A stretch of DNA of 64,000 bases from Noviluteimonas sp052115395. Lineage in GTDB: Bacteria; Pseudomonadota; Gammaproteobacteria; Xanthomonadales; Xanthomonadaceae. The number at the start of each line of letters is the position of its first letter. Positions within the stretch are counted from its first letter, which is position 1. The notes under the pieces are model-generated. The model was not told where the DNA came from and did no database searches. It saw nothing but the letters and a program-made list of their open reading frames with translations. The DNA lies in NCBI GenBank assembly GCA_052115395.1, contig JBFRGO010000001.1. The stretch is one strand, 5' to 3'. A program made the position numbers and the translations under genes. Below, piece by piece: positions 35,438-44,684 of the stretch.

Positions 35438-35775
35438 GCCTTCTGCGCTTCGGCGATCATCCGCGCCAGTTCGCCGGCTTCGGCGAGCTCGCACGTGATG
35501 TCGCACCCGCCGATGAGCTCGCCGTTGATGAACAACTGCGGGAACGTCGGCCAATCCGAATAACGCGGCAGGTTGGCGCGGATCTCCGGCTCCTCGAGCA
35601 CGTTGACCGTGTGGAGCTCCGAATCCGAAGCGCCGGCCGTGCGCAGCGCCTGCACCGCGCGGCTGGAGAAGCCGCACATCGGGAACTGCGGGGTGCCTTT
35701 CATGAAGAGCACGATGGGATGGCCGGTGACTTCGGCCCGGATGCGCTCCTGGATGGGCACGGACTGCAGGGACAT
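35434..35775 (-). CDS. grxD: Monothiol glutaredoxin GrxD
   Basis: A 113-residue glutaredoxin with the monothiol CGFS site (C34-S37) in KGTPQFPMCGFSSRAVQAL and the glutathione-binding WPTFPQLFINGELIGGCDI. Such proteins carry and deliver [2Fe-2S] clusters, often with BolA. It is first in the grxD-SDR-marC coupled set and divergent from sodB, another iron and oxidative-stress gene, across 74 bp. Confidence 0.96.
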   Translation of the reverse strand: MSLQSVPIQERIRAEVTGHPIVLFMKGTPQFPMCGFSSRAVQALRTAGASDSELHTVNVLEEPEIRANLPRYSDWPTFPQLFINGELIGGCDITCELAEAGELARMIAEAQKA

Positions 35776-35849
35776 GGTGGCTCCGTAAAAGCGTTGACGC
35801 GACGTGGGGCTAGAATTGTAAGTCTTCACCGCCCCACAAGGAGTCCGTC

Positions 35850-36428
35850 ATGGCGATCGAGCTGCCGCCCCTGCCCTACGACCGCACCGCGCTGGAACCC
35901 CATATCTCGGCCGAAACGCTGGATTACCACCATGGCAAGCACCACAAGGCCTACGTGGACAACCTCAACAAGCTGATCGCCGGCACCGAGTTCGAGTCCA
36001 TGGACCTGGTGGAGATCGTGCGCAAGTCGCAGGGCGGGATGTTCAACAACGCCGCCCAGGTCTGGAACCACACCTTCTACTGGAACTGCATGAAGCCCGC
36101 CGGCGGCGGCGAGCCGCAGGGCAAGCTGGGCGATGCGATCGCCAAGGCCTTCGGCGACTTCGGCAAGTTCAAGGAACAGTTCACCGACACGGCGATCAAG
36201 ACCTTCGGTTCGGGCTGGGCCTGGCTGGTGCAGCGCCCCGATGGTTCGCTCGCGCTGGCGAGCACGCCGAACGCCGCCACGCCGATCACCGGCGAAGACG
36301 TGCCGCTGCTGACGTGCGACGTGTGGGAACACGCGTACTACGTGGACTATCGCAACGCGCGTCCGAAGTACGTCGAAGCGTTCTGGAACCTGGTGAACTG
36401 GGACTTCGTTTCCAGCCAGATGCGCTGA
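35850..36428 (+). CDS. sodB: Superoxide dismutase (Fe type)
   Basis: 192 residues, full-length Fe/Mn SOD. The metal ligands are H27, H74, D157 and H161 (DVWEHAYYVDY). The Gln in FNNAAQVWNH (Q70) fits the Fe-type enzyme. It converts superoxide to oxygen and peroxide in the cytoplasm. AAGGAG precedes the ATG by 8 nt. It is convergent with purK, 20 bp apart. Confidence 0.96.
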   Translation: MAIELPPLPYDRTALEPHISAETLDYHHGKHHKAYVDNLNKLIAGTEFESMDLVEIVRKSQGGMFNNAAQVWNHTFYWNCMKPAGGGEPQGKLGDAIAKAFGDFGKFKEQFTDTAIKTFGSGWAWLVQRPDGSLALASTPNAATPITGEDVPLLTCDVWEHAYYVDYRNARPKYVEAFWNLVNWDFVSSQMR

Positions 36429-36448
36429 CCGCGGCGTAGCGACACGCG

Positions 36449-37588
36449 CTACCGCAGGGCCGCGATCACGGGTTCGACCTGGGATTCGCGGCCCAGCGTT
36501 TTTCCGACGCGCGCAAGCGTCTGCGCCAATTCCTGCGGTGTGTTCGCCCGCAGGGTCGCGTGCCCCACCTTGCGGCCGGCACGCGCCTGTTTGCCGTAGT
36601 CGTGCCAATGGCCGCCGGGTTCGGCGAGCACGGCATTCGCATCGGGCATCGTGCCGATCCAGTTGAGCATGCACGCCTCGCCCACCATGCGCGTGGCGCC
36701 GAGCGGCAGGCCGAGCACCGCGCGCAGATGGTTCTGGAACTGCGAGGTCTCGCTGCCTTCGATGGTCCAGTGACCGGAGTTGTGCACGCGCGGCGCGAGT
36801 TCGTTGGCCAGCAGCTCGCCGTCGCGGCAGAACAGCTCCAGCGCGAAGACACCGACATAGTCGAGTGCATCGGCGAGCGCGCGCGCATGAGCGAGCGCTT
36901 TGTCTTCCAGCGCCTGCGGCACCGGCGCGGGCGCCAGGCTTGCGGACAGCACGCCGTCGACGTGCCAGTTCTGCGTCAGCGGCCACGCGCGGAATTCGCC
37001 GTCGCGGCCGCGCACGGCGACCACGCTCACTTCCTTGTCGAACGCGACGAAGCCTTCGAGGATCAGGCCCACGGTGTGCGACTGTCCGCCGAGTGCGTCC
37101 CACGCCGCGTCGGCGTCGGCCGGCGACTTCAGGCGGAATTGGCCCTTGCCGTCGTAGCCCAGGCGGCGCGTCTTGAGGATGCACGGCGTGCCGATCGATG
37201 CGAGCGCGGCGTCGAGGCTTTCGCGCGAATCGATGGGTGCGAACGGCGGCACCGGAATGCCGAGTTCGCGGAACAGGGTTTTCTCCGCGAGGCGATCCTG
37301 CGCGACCGCCAACGCACCCGGGCTCGGGAACACGGGCACGCGCTCGGCGAGCCACTGCGCCGATTCGGCGGGGACGTTCTCGAAATCGAAGGTGGCCACG
37401 TCGATCTTCGACGCGAACTCGGTGAGCGCGCGTTCGTCGCGCCAGTCGCCGACGATCATCGGCGCGAACTGCCCGGCGCACGCGTCGGCGACGGTATCCA
37501 TCACCAGGAAGCGCAGGCCGAGCGGCGCGCCGGAAAGAGCGAGCATGCGGGCCAACTGGCCGCCGCCGAGGATGCCTACGGTCGTCAT
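36449..37588 (-). CDS. purK: N5-carboxyaminoimidazole ribonucleotide synthase
   Basis: 379 residues of the ATP-grasp family: an N-terminal pre-ATP-grasp fold (MTTVGILGGGQLARML), then the ATP-grasp core (CILKTRRLGYDGKGQF) and ELAPRVHNSGHWTIEG. It converts AIR, ATP and bicarbonate to N5-CAIR in purine synthesis. ATG 37588 lies 5 bp after the purE stop, so purE and purK are one operon. The frame is open far upstream over purE, but only this start is plausible. Confidence 0.97.
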   Translation of the reverse strand: MTTVGILGGGQLARMLALSGAPLGLRFLVMDTVADACAGQFAPMIVGDWRDERALTEFASKIDVATFDFENVPAESAQWLAERVPVFPSPGALAVAQDRLAEKTLFRELGIPVPPFAPIDSRESLDAALASIGTPCILKTRRLGYDGKGQFRLKSPADADAAWDALGGQSHTVGLILEGFVAFDKEVSVVAVRGRDGEFRAWPLTQNWHVDGVLSASLAPAPVPQALEDKALAHARALADALDYVGVFALELFCRDGELLANELAPRVHNSGHWTIEGSETSQFQNHLRAVLGLPLGATRMVGEACMLNWIGTMPDANAVLAEPGGHWHDYGKQARAGRKVGHATLRANTPQELAQTLARVGKTLGRESQVEPVIAALR

Positions 37589-37593
37589 CGAAT

Positions 37594-38109
37594 TTATTTT
37601 CGCGGATCGTCGTTGTTGGCGACGTCGTCGGTCTGGCGCGCGCGGAACTGCGCGAGGGCTTGCCCGATGGCCGGGTGCGTGGCGGACAACATCGCGGCGG
37701 CGAACAGGGCCGCGTTCGACGCGCCCGCGTTGCCGATGGCGAACGTCGCCACGGGAATGCCGGCCGGCATCTGCACGATCGACAGCAACGAATCCATGCC
37801 GTTGAGCGCCTTGCTCTGCACGGGCACGCCGAGCACGGGCACCGCGGTCTTGGAGGCGAGCATGCCGGGCAGGTGCGCGGCACCGCCGGCGCCGGCGATG
37901 ATCGCGCGCAGCCCGCGTTGCTGCGCCGTGGCGGCGTAGTCGAACAACACGTCCGGCGTGCGATGCGCGGAGACCACGCGCACTTCGTGCGGCACGCCCA
38001 ATGCTTCGAGCTTCTGGGCCGCGTGTTGCATCGTCTCCCAATCCGAGCGCGAGCCCATGACGATGCCAACCAGCGGCGCGGCGTTGCCCGCGTCTTCCTT
38101 TGAGGCCAT
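37594..38109 (-). CDS. purE: N5-carboxyaminoimidazole ribonucleotide mutase
   Basis: 171 residues; class I PurE with the substrate loop GSRSDWETM near the N-terminus, SAHRTPD and GAGGAAHLPGMLAS. It moves the carboxylate from N5 to C4 to give CAIR, the step after PurK. It is upstream of purK in the same unit and divergent from the Trm112-like gene. Confidence 0.97.
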   Translation of the reverse strand: MASKEDAGNAAPLVGIVMGSRSDWETMQHAAQKLEALGVPHEVRVVSAHRTPDVLFDYAATAQQRGLRAIIAGAGGAAHLPGMLASKTAVPVLGVPVQSKALNGMDSLLSIVQMPAGIPVATFAIGNAGASNAALFAAAMLSATHPAIGQALAQFRARQTDDVANNDDPRK

Positions 38110-38188
38110 GGCGTTCCCGTGCGGCTGGCGCCTTCTGCGAAGGGGGGTATTCTAGCGGGCCTTCCGTTGCCCTGCCCCGCGCGCGCCC

Positions 38189-38458
38189 ATGGATCGCAAG
38201 TTGCTCGACATCCTCGCCTGCCCCGCCACGCGCCAGCCGCTGTCGATGCTCGAAGCGCGCGGCCTGGCGGCGCTGAACGCCGCGATCGCGCAGGGCGGCA
38301 TCCAGCGCGCCGACGGCCAGCCGCAGGCCCAGGCCCTGCGCGAAGCGCTCATCACCCGCGACCGCAAGCTGGTCTACCGCATCGACGACGGCATTCCGGT
38401 GCTGCTGGCCGACGAGGCGATCGCCGCCGGCCAGGTGCCCGACTTCCCGCCGGCATGA
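38189..38458 (+). CDS. Trm112-family small protein
   Basis: An 89-residue protein of the Trm112/YcaR type (MDRKLLDILACPATRQPL...KLVYRIDDGIPVLLADEA). One Cys-Pro at the N-terminus is retained but the other zinc-knuckle Cys residues are lacking. Eukaryotic relatives activate methyltransferases; the bacterial role is not settled. nadC starts 10 bp after its stop. Confidence 0.9.
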   Translation: MDRKLLDILACPATRQPLSMLEARGLAALNAAIAQGGIQRADGQPQAQALREALITRDRKLVYRIDDGIPVLLADEAIAAGQVPDFPPA

Positions 38459-38468
38459 GCCTGACGTC

Positions 38469-39317
38469 ATGAGCGACCTGATGCCGCCACCGGATTCGAT
38501 CGTCGCCGCCGACGTCGCGCGCGCGCTCGAAGAAGACCTCGGCAGCGGCGACGTCACCGCCGCCCTGCTCCCCGACATGCGCGACACCGCCTACCTGCTC
38601 TGCAAGGAATCGGCGGTGATCTGCGGGCGGCCGTGGTTCGATGCGTGCCATCGCGCGCTGTCTCCGGAAGTCGCCATCGCCTGGCACGTCGCCGAGGGCG
38701 ACCGTGTCCGCGCCGGCACGGTGGTCGCCACGCTGGAAGGCCGCGCACGCGCACTGGTGACGGCCGAACGCGCCGCGCTCAATTTCCTGCAGACGCTCAG
38801 CGGCACGGCAACGGTCACGGCCGATTACGTCGCCGCCGTCGCAGGCACGGGCGCGAAGATCCTCGACACGCGCAAGACGATCCCCGGCCTGCGCGTCGCG
38901 CAGAAGTACGCGGTGCGCGTCGGTGGCGGCGTGAACCATCGCATGGGTTTGTTCGATGCGGTGATGCTCAAGGAAAACCACGTGCGCGCCGCGGGCTCGC
39001 TGACTGCCGCGATCCGCAACGCGCGCACCGCGCAACCGGCCTTGCCGCTGATCGTGGAAGTGGAAACGCTCGATCAGTTGGACGAAGCCCTGCGCGAAGG
39101 CTGCGAACGGATCCTGATCGACGAGTTCGACGCCGACATGCGCCGCGAAGCCGTGCGTCGCGCGGCGGGGCGCATTCCGCTGGAAGTCTCCGGCGGCGTG
39201 GACCTGCACACCGTGCGCGAGATCGCGCAGGACGGCGTGGATTGCATCTCCATCGGCGGACTGACCAAGCATGTCCGCGCGATCGACCTGTCGATGAAGC
39301 TGGGGCGGCGCGGCTAG
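38469..39317 (+). CDS. nadC: Nicotinate-nucleotide pyrophosphorylase (carboxylating)
   Basis: 282 residues of quinolinate phosphoribosyltransferase. Visible blocks are TAERAALNFLQTLSGTAT, DTRKTIPGLR, KYAVRVGGGVNHRMGL and the C-terminal ILIDEF and EVSGGV of the barrel. It makes NaMN from quinolinate and PRPP in de novo NAD synthesis. The N-terminal domain supplies the dimer partner's active site. Convergent with the FHA gene, 4 bp apart. Confidence 0.96.
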   Translation: MSDLMPPPDSIVAADVARALEEDLGSGDVTAALLPDMRDTAYLLCKESAVICGRPWFDACHRALSPEVAIAWHVAEGDRVRAGTVVATLEGRARALVTAERAALNFLQTLSGTATVTADYVAAVAGTGAKILDTRKTIPGLRVAQKYAVRVGGGVNHRMGLFDAVMLKENHVRAAGSLTAAIRNARTAQPALPLIVEVETLDQLDEALREGCERILIDEFDADMRREAVRRAAGRIPLEVSGGVDLHTVREIAQDGVDCISIGGLTKHVRAIDLSMKLGRRG

Positions 39318-39321
39318 ACCG

Positions 39322-40104
39322 TCAGCGGAACGCGAACACCAGCACCGCCGCGGCCACCACCGCGATCCCCGCGATCAGCACCCACATCCGGTTCGGCGTC
39401 GATGCGTCGTGCGCGTGTTCGTCGTGGTGCGCCTCGGCCATGCCCGGAGCCATCAGGCGGAAGCGCAGCGTGTCGAAACCGATCTCGTCGCCGACGCGCG
39501 CTTCGGCGCGCAGCACGCGCTTGCCGTTGAGGAAGCTGCCGTTGGTCGAACCGAGGTCTTCGAGCAGCACGCCGTCGTCGGTGGGCAGCAGGCGCGCATG
39601 CGTGCGCGACAGGCCGGGTTCGTCCAGGCACAGGTTGCATTCGTCGGCGCGGCCGACCGTCGTGCTGCCGTGCAGCGGATACGAGCGACCGAAGGCTTCG
39701 CCAGAAACGCCGCGCAGCACGTAACGCGGCAACACCGGGCGCACGGCCGTCGCCCCCGGATCGTCGTTCGCCGATTCGGGCAGGCGACCGGGGATGCCGG
39801 CGCGATGGCGCACCGCGGCCGGCGCTTCCATCGAGGAGAGTTTGGCTTCGACGCCGTCGAAGGCGACGCTGTCGCCGGGGCGCAGCGAGATCAGTCCGTC
39901 GACCTGGCGGCCGTTGACCGAAACGGTGGTGCCGGGCGGCACGTCGAGCATCACGCCGCTGGGCGTGACGTGGAGTTGGCAATGCTGCGGGCGCACGCCG
40001 GGACGATCGAGCACGATGGTGCCCTGCGGATCGGAGCCCACGCGATTGACGCCGGGACCGAGCAACACCTGTGGGTGTTCGCCGCCTGGAAAGACGAGTT
40101 TCAT
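39322..40104 (-). CDS. FHA-domain membrane protein
   Basis: About 260 residues from ATG 40104 (GGAG upstream). Two forkhead-associated domains are visible: a diverged one (about 10-85; NRVGSDPQGTIVLDRPGVRPQHCQL) and a canonical one (about 130-205; GRADECNLCLDEPGLSRTHA and LGSTNGSFLNG), which bind phospho-Thr. A single C-terminal helix (238-258) anchors it with the FHA part in the cytoplasm. A His/Asp-rich linker precedes the helix. No kinase gene is nearby, so its partner is unknown. Confidence 0.88.
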   Translation of the reverse strand: MKLVFPGGEHPQVLLGPGVNRVGSDPQGTIVLDRPGVRPQHCQLHVTPSGVMLDVPPGTTVSVNGRQVDGLISLRPGDSVAFDGVEAKLSSMEAPAAVRHRAGIPGRLPESANDDPGATAVRPVLPRYVLRGVSGEAFGRSYPLHGSTTVGRADECNLCLDEPGLSRTHARLLPTDDGVLLEDLGSTNGSFLNGKRVLRAEARVGDEIGFDTLRFRLMAPGMAEAHHDEHAHDASTPNRMWVLIAGIAVVAAAVLVFAFR

Positions 40105-40196
40105 GCGCGTGGCTCCGTCGCGTCCTGCGTATAACGTCAAGGAATTCCCCCGCCGGCGCCCTTGCAGGGCCGCCAGCGCGCCGTCACATTAGGTGG

Positions 40197-40523
40197 ATGG
40201 GAAGTCTACTGGTTGTGATGATCGTCGCAGGCCTCGCCTTCGCGTACTGGAGCGCCGGGCGCGCGGCCGCCGAACGTGCCGAAGCCCTCGGGCGCGATGC
40301 GTGCAGTGCCGCGGGCGTGCAATGGCTGGACCAGTCGGTGCACGCGGCGGGCTTGCGCCTGCAGCGCGGCGAAGACGGCTGGCTCGGGTTCGAGCGCACG
40401 TTCCGTTTCGAGTATTCCTACGACGGCAGCGACCGGCACATCGGCCGCCTGGTGCTGCGCAAGGGCCGGCTGGTGTCGTTCGCCGGGCCCGTGCGGGCGG
40501 CGAACGTCATCCAGTTGCACTGA
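40197..40523 (+). CDS. DUF3301-family protein
   Basis: 108 residues with one N-terminal helix (MGSLLVVMIVAGLAFAYWSA) and a small globular domain (WLDQSVHAAGLRLQRGEDG, FRFEYSYDGSDRHIGRLVL). It matches the DUF3301 family of single-span proteins of unknown function in Gammaproteobacteria. Start ATG 40197 is the conserved one. Convergent with sspB, 3 bp apart. Confidence 0.85.
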   Translation: MGSLLVVMIVAGLAFAYWSAGRAAAERAEALGRDACSAAGVQWLDQSVHAAGLRLQRGEDGWLGFERTFRFEYSYDGSDRHIGRLVLRKGRLVSFAGPVRAANVIQLH

Positions 40524-40526
40524 GCG

Positions 40527-40982
40527 TTACTTGATCACGCGCAGATGCCCGCGGCGCGGCGGTGTCCCGCTCGTTTCGGGCGAGGTGTCGGCCGGCGGCG
40601 TGGGTTCGTCGTGCGGGCCCGAGGGATCGTCCGGCAGCGCCATGCCCTGCCCGGTCTCGCGCGCGTAGATCGCGAGCACCGCGGGGATCGGCACGATCAC
40701 CGGATGGCTCACGCCACCGAAGCGCGCGGTGAAGGTCACCGCATCGTTGTCGATCATCAGGCGCGCGACCGCGCGCTCGGCGATGTTGAGCACGACCTTC
40801 CCATCGCTCACCGATTGCGGCGGCACCTGCACGCCGGCGCGCGTGGCATCCACGAGCAGGTGCGGCGTCATGCCGTTGTCGGCGATCCATTCGTTGAGCG
40901 CGCGCAGCAGGTACGGACGATGGCTGGTCATCGAAGGGCCGGTGTCGCCGGTGCCGCTGTTGCCGGAATGGTCGTCTTCCAT
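40527..40982 (-). CDS. sspB: ClpXP protease specificity-enhancing factor SspB
   Basis: 151 residues, or 134 if started at M18 (40931), where the conserved MTSHRPYLLRALNEWI begins; the 17-residue extension is low-complexity. The substrate-binding core contains LLVDAT, NIAERAVA and FTARFGG. The flexible tail ends RGHLRVIK, the motif that docks on the ClpX zinc domain. SspB hands ssrA-tagged peptides from stalled ribosomes to ClpXP. It follows sspA by 28 bp, the conserved order. Confidence 0.94.
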   Translation of the reverse strand: MEDDHSGNSGTGDTGPSMTSHRPYLLRALNEWIADNGMTPHLLVDATRAGVQVPPQSVSDGKVVLNIAERAVARLMIDNDAVTFTARFGGVSHPVIVPIPAVLAIYARETGQGMALPDDPSGPHDEPTPPADTSPETSGTPPRRGHLRVIK

Positions 40983-41010
40983 GGATCGAGTCTAGCCGCT
41001 CCGAACGGCC

Positions 41011-41649
41011 TCATGCCGGGACGACGCGCAACTTCCTTTCCTGGTCGGTGAGGCTGCGCAGGAAGCCGGGATTCCGGAAGATGCGGTTGCCGTAGTCCTC
41101 GATCACCTTGCCGTCCTTCGGCAGCGGGATGTCGAGCGCTTCCAGGCGCCAGATGATCGGGGCCATCGCGCAGTCGGCGAGGCTCATTTCCGGATTCAGG
41201 AAGAACTTGCTGGCCTTGAACAGCGGCACCGAGGCGGTGAGCAGTTCCTTCAGGCGCTTGCGGCCGGCTTCGGCCTGCTGGCGGTTGCCCAGCTGGATGG
41301 CCTGCACCTGCGGCACCCAGTCGTGTTCCAGGCGCAGCATGGCGAGGCGCAGGCGGGCGCGCGAGAGCGGGTCGACCGGCATCAGCGGCGGATGCGGATA
41401 GCGCTCGTCGAGGTATTCGGTGACGACCGACGCTGCGTACAGCACCAGCTCGCGCTCGACCAGGGTCGGCACCGAGTGGTACGGGTTGAGGTCGATCAGG
41501 TCTTCGGGTGGATTCTGCGGATCGACCGGGATCAGGTCGTAGGTGACGCCTTTGGCCGCCAGGACCAGGCGCACGCGGTGGCACAGCACGTCGTCGGTCG
41601 ACGAGAACAACGTCAGGGCATTACGCATACGCGGGCTCGCGGCCATCAT
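41011..41649 (-). CDS. sspA: Stringent starvation protein A
   Basis: 212 residues of the glutathione-S-transferase fold: an N-terminal thioredoxin-like part (LTLFSSTDDVLCHRVRLVLAAKG) and a helical C-terminal part. SspA binds RNA polymerase and changes transcription in stationary phase; it is not an active GST. Start 41649 has GGAG 6 nt upstream. It leads sspA-sspB and lies after petC in the same direction, as in many relatives. Confidence 0.94.
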   Translation of the reverse strand: MMAASPRMRNALTLFSSTDDVLCHRVRLVLAAKGVTYDLIPVDPQNPPEDLIDLNPYHSVPTLVERELVLYAASVVTEYLDERYPHPPLMPVDPLSRARLRLAMLRLEHDWVPQVQAIQLGNRQQAEAGRKRLKELLTASVPLFKASKFFLNPEMSLADCAMAPIIWRLEALDIPLPKDGKVIEDYGNRIFRNPGFLRSLTDQERKLRVVPA

Positions 41650-41864
41650 CGATCTCTCCATCGATCGCAGCGCCGATCGCGGACGGAACCCTGCAAGGCT
41701 TCCCGACCATCGGCTTGGCGCCGCCCACCCCTTGCGGGCGGTCGCCACGACTTCCCGAGCCTAGCGCCGCTTCCGGAAAAAGTCGCCACCCCTGGCGCCC
41801 ACTTCCGGTGGCCGAATCGGTGCCTGCCCTTCCGGGCATGCGTCCCGACCCGGCCGGCGTGCGC

Positions 41865-42614
41865 TTAGTGCACGTCCTTCCAGTATTCCTTCTTGACCAA
41901 ATACGCGAGGAACGTGAAAGCCGCAAGGAACAGGATCACCCACACGCCGAGGCTCTGGCGCTTGAGGGCGGCCGGCTCGCCGGCGTACTCGAGGAAAGCG
42001 GAGATGTCGCGCACGCTCTGGTCGTACTGCTCGGCGGTCTGCGTGCCGGGCGAGCGCAGTTCCAGGCGCTCGACGTGCGTTTCGCCGGCGGCGTCGGGCT
42101 TGGTGAGCACGGCGTGCTGCAGGCCCTGCATTTCCCACAACGGGTTGGGCATGGACACGTTCGGGAAGAGCGTGTTGTTCCAGCCGACCGGGCGGGTCTC
42201 GTCGAGATAGAAGGACTTCAGGTAGGTGTAGATCCAGTCGGTGCCGCGGACGCGCGCAATCAGGCTCAGGTCCGGCGGCATCTTGCCGAAGGCCTGCTGC
42301 GCGTGTTCCGGCGTCATCGCCGTGCCGATGGTCTCGCCCACCTTGACGCCGGTGAGGTTGAGGTTGGCCTGCACCTCGTCTTCGCTCAGGCCGAGGTCTT
42401 CGGCCATGCGCGAGTAACGCAGGTACTTCAGCGAATGGCAGCCGCTGCAGTAGTTGATGTACAGCTGCGCGCCGCGCTGCAGCGAAGCGCGATCGTCGAG
42501 GCGTGCGCCCGACTGCTGCAGGTTGCCGCCTTCGCTGGCGAAGGCGAGCGATGCGGTGAGCAGGCCTGCGGCGAGGACCGCGGCCTTGCCGGCGCGGACG
42601 AAGAAGTTAGTCAT
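41865..42614 (-). CDS. petC: Cytochrome c1 of the bc1 complex
   Basis: 249 residues. A signal peptide (1-27) is followed by the haem c site CSGCH (C56, C59, H60) and a conserved MPPDLSLIARVRGTDW with the nearby Met ligand region. One C-terminal helix (about 224-240) anchors it in the inner membrane. It passes electrons from the Rieske protein to soluble cytochrome c. The start overlaps petB by 8 bp. Confidence 0.96.
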   Translation of the reverse strand: MTNFFVRAGKAAVLAAGLLTASLAFASEGGNLQQSGARLDDRASLQRGAQLYINYCSGCHSLKYLRYSRMAEDLGLSEDEVQANLNLTGVKVGETIGTAMTPEHAQQAFGKMPPDLSLIARVRGTDWIYTYLKSFYLDETRPVGWNNTLFPNVSMPNPLWEMQGLQHAVLTKPDAAGETHVERLELRSPGTQTAEQYDQSVRDISAFLEYAGEPAALKRQSLGVWVILFLAAFTFLAYLVKKEYWKDVH

Positions 42615-43881
42615 GCATCGTCACCCGTTCCGGCACCGGCTTGGTCCGATCCAGTTTCGTCCAGATCGGCATCGTGATGAAGAATACGAAGTAGAGGAAC
42701 GTCAGCACGCGGCCGATGATCGTCTCGGCCGGGTCGGTACCCGGGCCACCGCCGATCTTGCCGAGCCACACGAAGCACACGGCGAACATCAGCAGCATCG
42801 CCCACGACAGCTTGCCGCGGTAGCGATAGGACTTGACCGGCGACTTGTCGAGCCACGGCACCAGGAACAGCACGGCGATGGCGGCGAACATCACCAGCAC
42901 GCCCCACAGCTTGATGGCGAAGAACGACGGGATCACGCGCAACATCGCGTAGTACGGCGTGAAGTACCACGTCGGCTTGATGTGCTCCGGCGTCACCAGG
43001 CGGTTGGCCTCGGTGAAGTTGTCGTGCTCCAGGAACAGGCCGCCGAAGGTGGGCGCGAAGAAGATGATGAAGGCCGCCAGGATCAGGAAGAACGCGACGC
43101 CGAACAGATCCTTGCCCGTCGTGTAGTACGGGTGGAACGGGATGCCGTCGGCCGGCGCGGTGGTCGACCAGCGGTTGCCCTTCGGGCCCTTCTTGATGTC
43201 GACGCCGTCGGGGTTGTTCGAACCCACTTCATGCAGCGCGCCCAGGTGCAGCACGACGAGCAGCAGCAGCACCAGCGGCAGCGCGATGACGTGCAGCGCG
43301 AAGAAGCGGTTGAGCGTGGCATCGCCGGGCAGGTAGTCGCCCATGATCCATTCGGTCAGGCCGTTGCCGATGACCGGGATCGCGCCGAAGAGCGAGATGA
43401 TCACCTTCGCGCCCCAGAACGACATCTGGCCCCACGGCAGCACGTAGCCCATGAAGGCTTCGGCCATCAGCACCAGGTACAGCACCATGCCGATGACCCA
43501 CACCAGCTCGCGCGGCTTCTGGTAGGAGCCGTACATCAGGCCGCGGAACATGTGCAGGTAGACGACGATGAAGAACAGCGAGGCGCCGGTGGAATGCATG
43601 TACCGGATCAGCCAGCCCCACTCCACGTCGCGCATGATGTATTCGACCGACGAGAACGCTTCGGCCGCGGAGGGCTTGAAGTGCATCGTCAGGAAGATGC
43701 CGGTCAGGATCTGGTTGACCAGCACGACGATCGCGAGCGAACCGAAGTAGTACCAGACGTTGAAGTTCTTCGGCGCGTAGTACTCGGTCATGTGCTTGCG
43801 GTACACCGGCATCATGCCGGGCGCGCGCGCGTTGACCCAGTCCATCACGTTGGTCGTGGTCCGCGTCAGGAAATTGGCCAT
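42607..43881 (-). CDS. petB: Cytochrome b of the bc1 complex
   Basis: 424 residues with eight or nine helices. Paired His for the two haems appear in the second and fourth helices (RYMHSTGASLFF, FFALHVIALPLVLL). The quinol site shows GYVLPWGQMSFWG, and the C-terminal half has the PEW-type loop (VTPEHIKPTWYFTPYYAML) that docks the Rieske protein. It oxidises ubiquinol and supports proton transfer. Second gene of petABC. Confidence 0.97.
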   Translation of the reverse strand: MANFLTRTTTNVMDWVNARAPGMMPVYRKHMTEYYAPKNFNVWYYFGSLAIVVLVNQILTGIFLTMHFKPSAAEAFSSVEYIMRDVEWGWLIRYMHSTGASLFFIVVYLHMFRGLMYGSYQKPRELVWVIGMVLYLVLMAEAFMGYVLPWGQMSFWGAKVIISLFGAIPVIGNGLTEWIMGDYLPGDATLNRFFALHVIALPLVLLLLVVLHLGALHEVGSNNPDGVDIKKGPKGNRWSTTAPADGIPFHPYYTTGKDLFGVAFFLILAAFIIFFAPTFGGLFLEHDNFTEANRLVTPEHIKPTWYFTPYYAMLRVIPSFFAIKLWGVLVMFAAIAVLFLVPWLDKSPVKSYRYRGKLSWAMLLMFAVCFVWLGKIGGGPGTDPAETIIGRVLTFLYFVFFITMPIWTKLDRTKPVPERVTMHD

Positions 43882-43884
43882 GGT

Positions 43885-44526
43885 TTATGCCGCTCCCTTC
43901 GGGTCGACGCCGATGACGATCGACGTGTCGCTTTCATAGTGGTGCGGCGGCACGAGCAGGTTGATCGGCGCGGGCACGCCGTCGAACACGCGGCCGGCCA
44001 TGTCGAAGCGCGACTTGTGGCACGGGCAGAAGTAACCGCCCTTCCATTCCGGATCGAAAGGCTCGGGCTTGATCTCGGCCTTCATTTCCGGCGAGCAGCC
44101 CAGGTGCGTGCACAGGCCGACCAGCACGGAGATCGCCGGCTTGATCGAACGCAGTTCGTTGCGCGCGTACGTCGGCTGCTGGTCGAGGTTGTCGGACTTG
44201 GGATCGCGCAGGCGCGGATCGAGCGTCGGCAGCACGTCGAGCATCTGCTTGGAACGCTTCACGATCCAGATCGGCTGGCCGCGCCACTCGAGCACCATGC
44301 GCGTGCCTTCGGCCAGCGCGCTGATGTCGGCGGTCACCGGGGCGCCGGCGAGCTTGGCGCGCGCGCTCGGGTTCCAGGACTTGATGAAGGGCACGGCAGC
44401 GAAGCCGACACCGACCGCACCGACCACGGCCGTGGTGGCGGTCAGGAACCGGCGACGGCCCTGGTTGACGGGTTCCCCGTCGTGGACATGAGCGGGATCG
44501 TTGACCCCTACCCCAACATTGGCCAT
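43885..44526 (-). CDS. petA: Rieske iron-sulfur subunit of the bc1 complex
   Basis: 213 residues from ATG 44526 (GGAG 6 nt upstream). The twin-arginine motif QGRRRFLTA before a hydrophobic helix shows export by Tat and an uncleaved anchor. The [2Fe-2S] ligands are C139-H141 (CTHLGC) and C167-H170 (CPCHKS), with the disulfide Cys C144 and C169. It leads the petABC operon. Confidence 0.97.
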   Translation of the reverse strand: MANVGVGVNDPAHVHDGEPVNQGRRRFLTATTAVVGAVGVGFAAVPFIKSWNPSARAKLAGAPVTADISALAEGTRMVLEWRGQPIWIVKRSKQMLDVLPTLDPRLRDPKSDNLDQQPTYARNELRSIKPAISVLVGLCTHLGCSPEMKAEIKPEPFDPEWKGGYFCPCHKSRFDMAGRVFDGVPAPINLLVPPHHYESDTSIVIGVDPKGAA

Positions 44527-44684
44527 CCGACACTCCGCAGTAAGGCGCTGAACCGAAGCGCTGGTCCGCCCCGCGCACTTGTGCGTGGAGGCGGCCAACA
44601 AAGACGGGGAAGTGTAACGGAACGCTTAATCGGCCGACAATCGTATGGCGCGACCGGGGAAGCGCCGGCCGTACCGCCGGCGGA

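Noticed and set aside
35776..35849. A TTGACG and TAGAAT pair as a sodB promoter
   Set aside because: The spacing is only 12 bp, too short for sigma-70; no better pair was seen.
36449..38587. A 712-codon frame including purK
   Set aside because: Only the last 379 codons are purK; the rest overlaps purE and the Trm112-like gene, and is open only because stops are rare at this GC.
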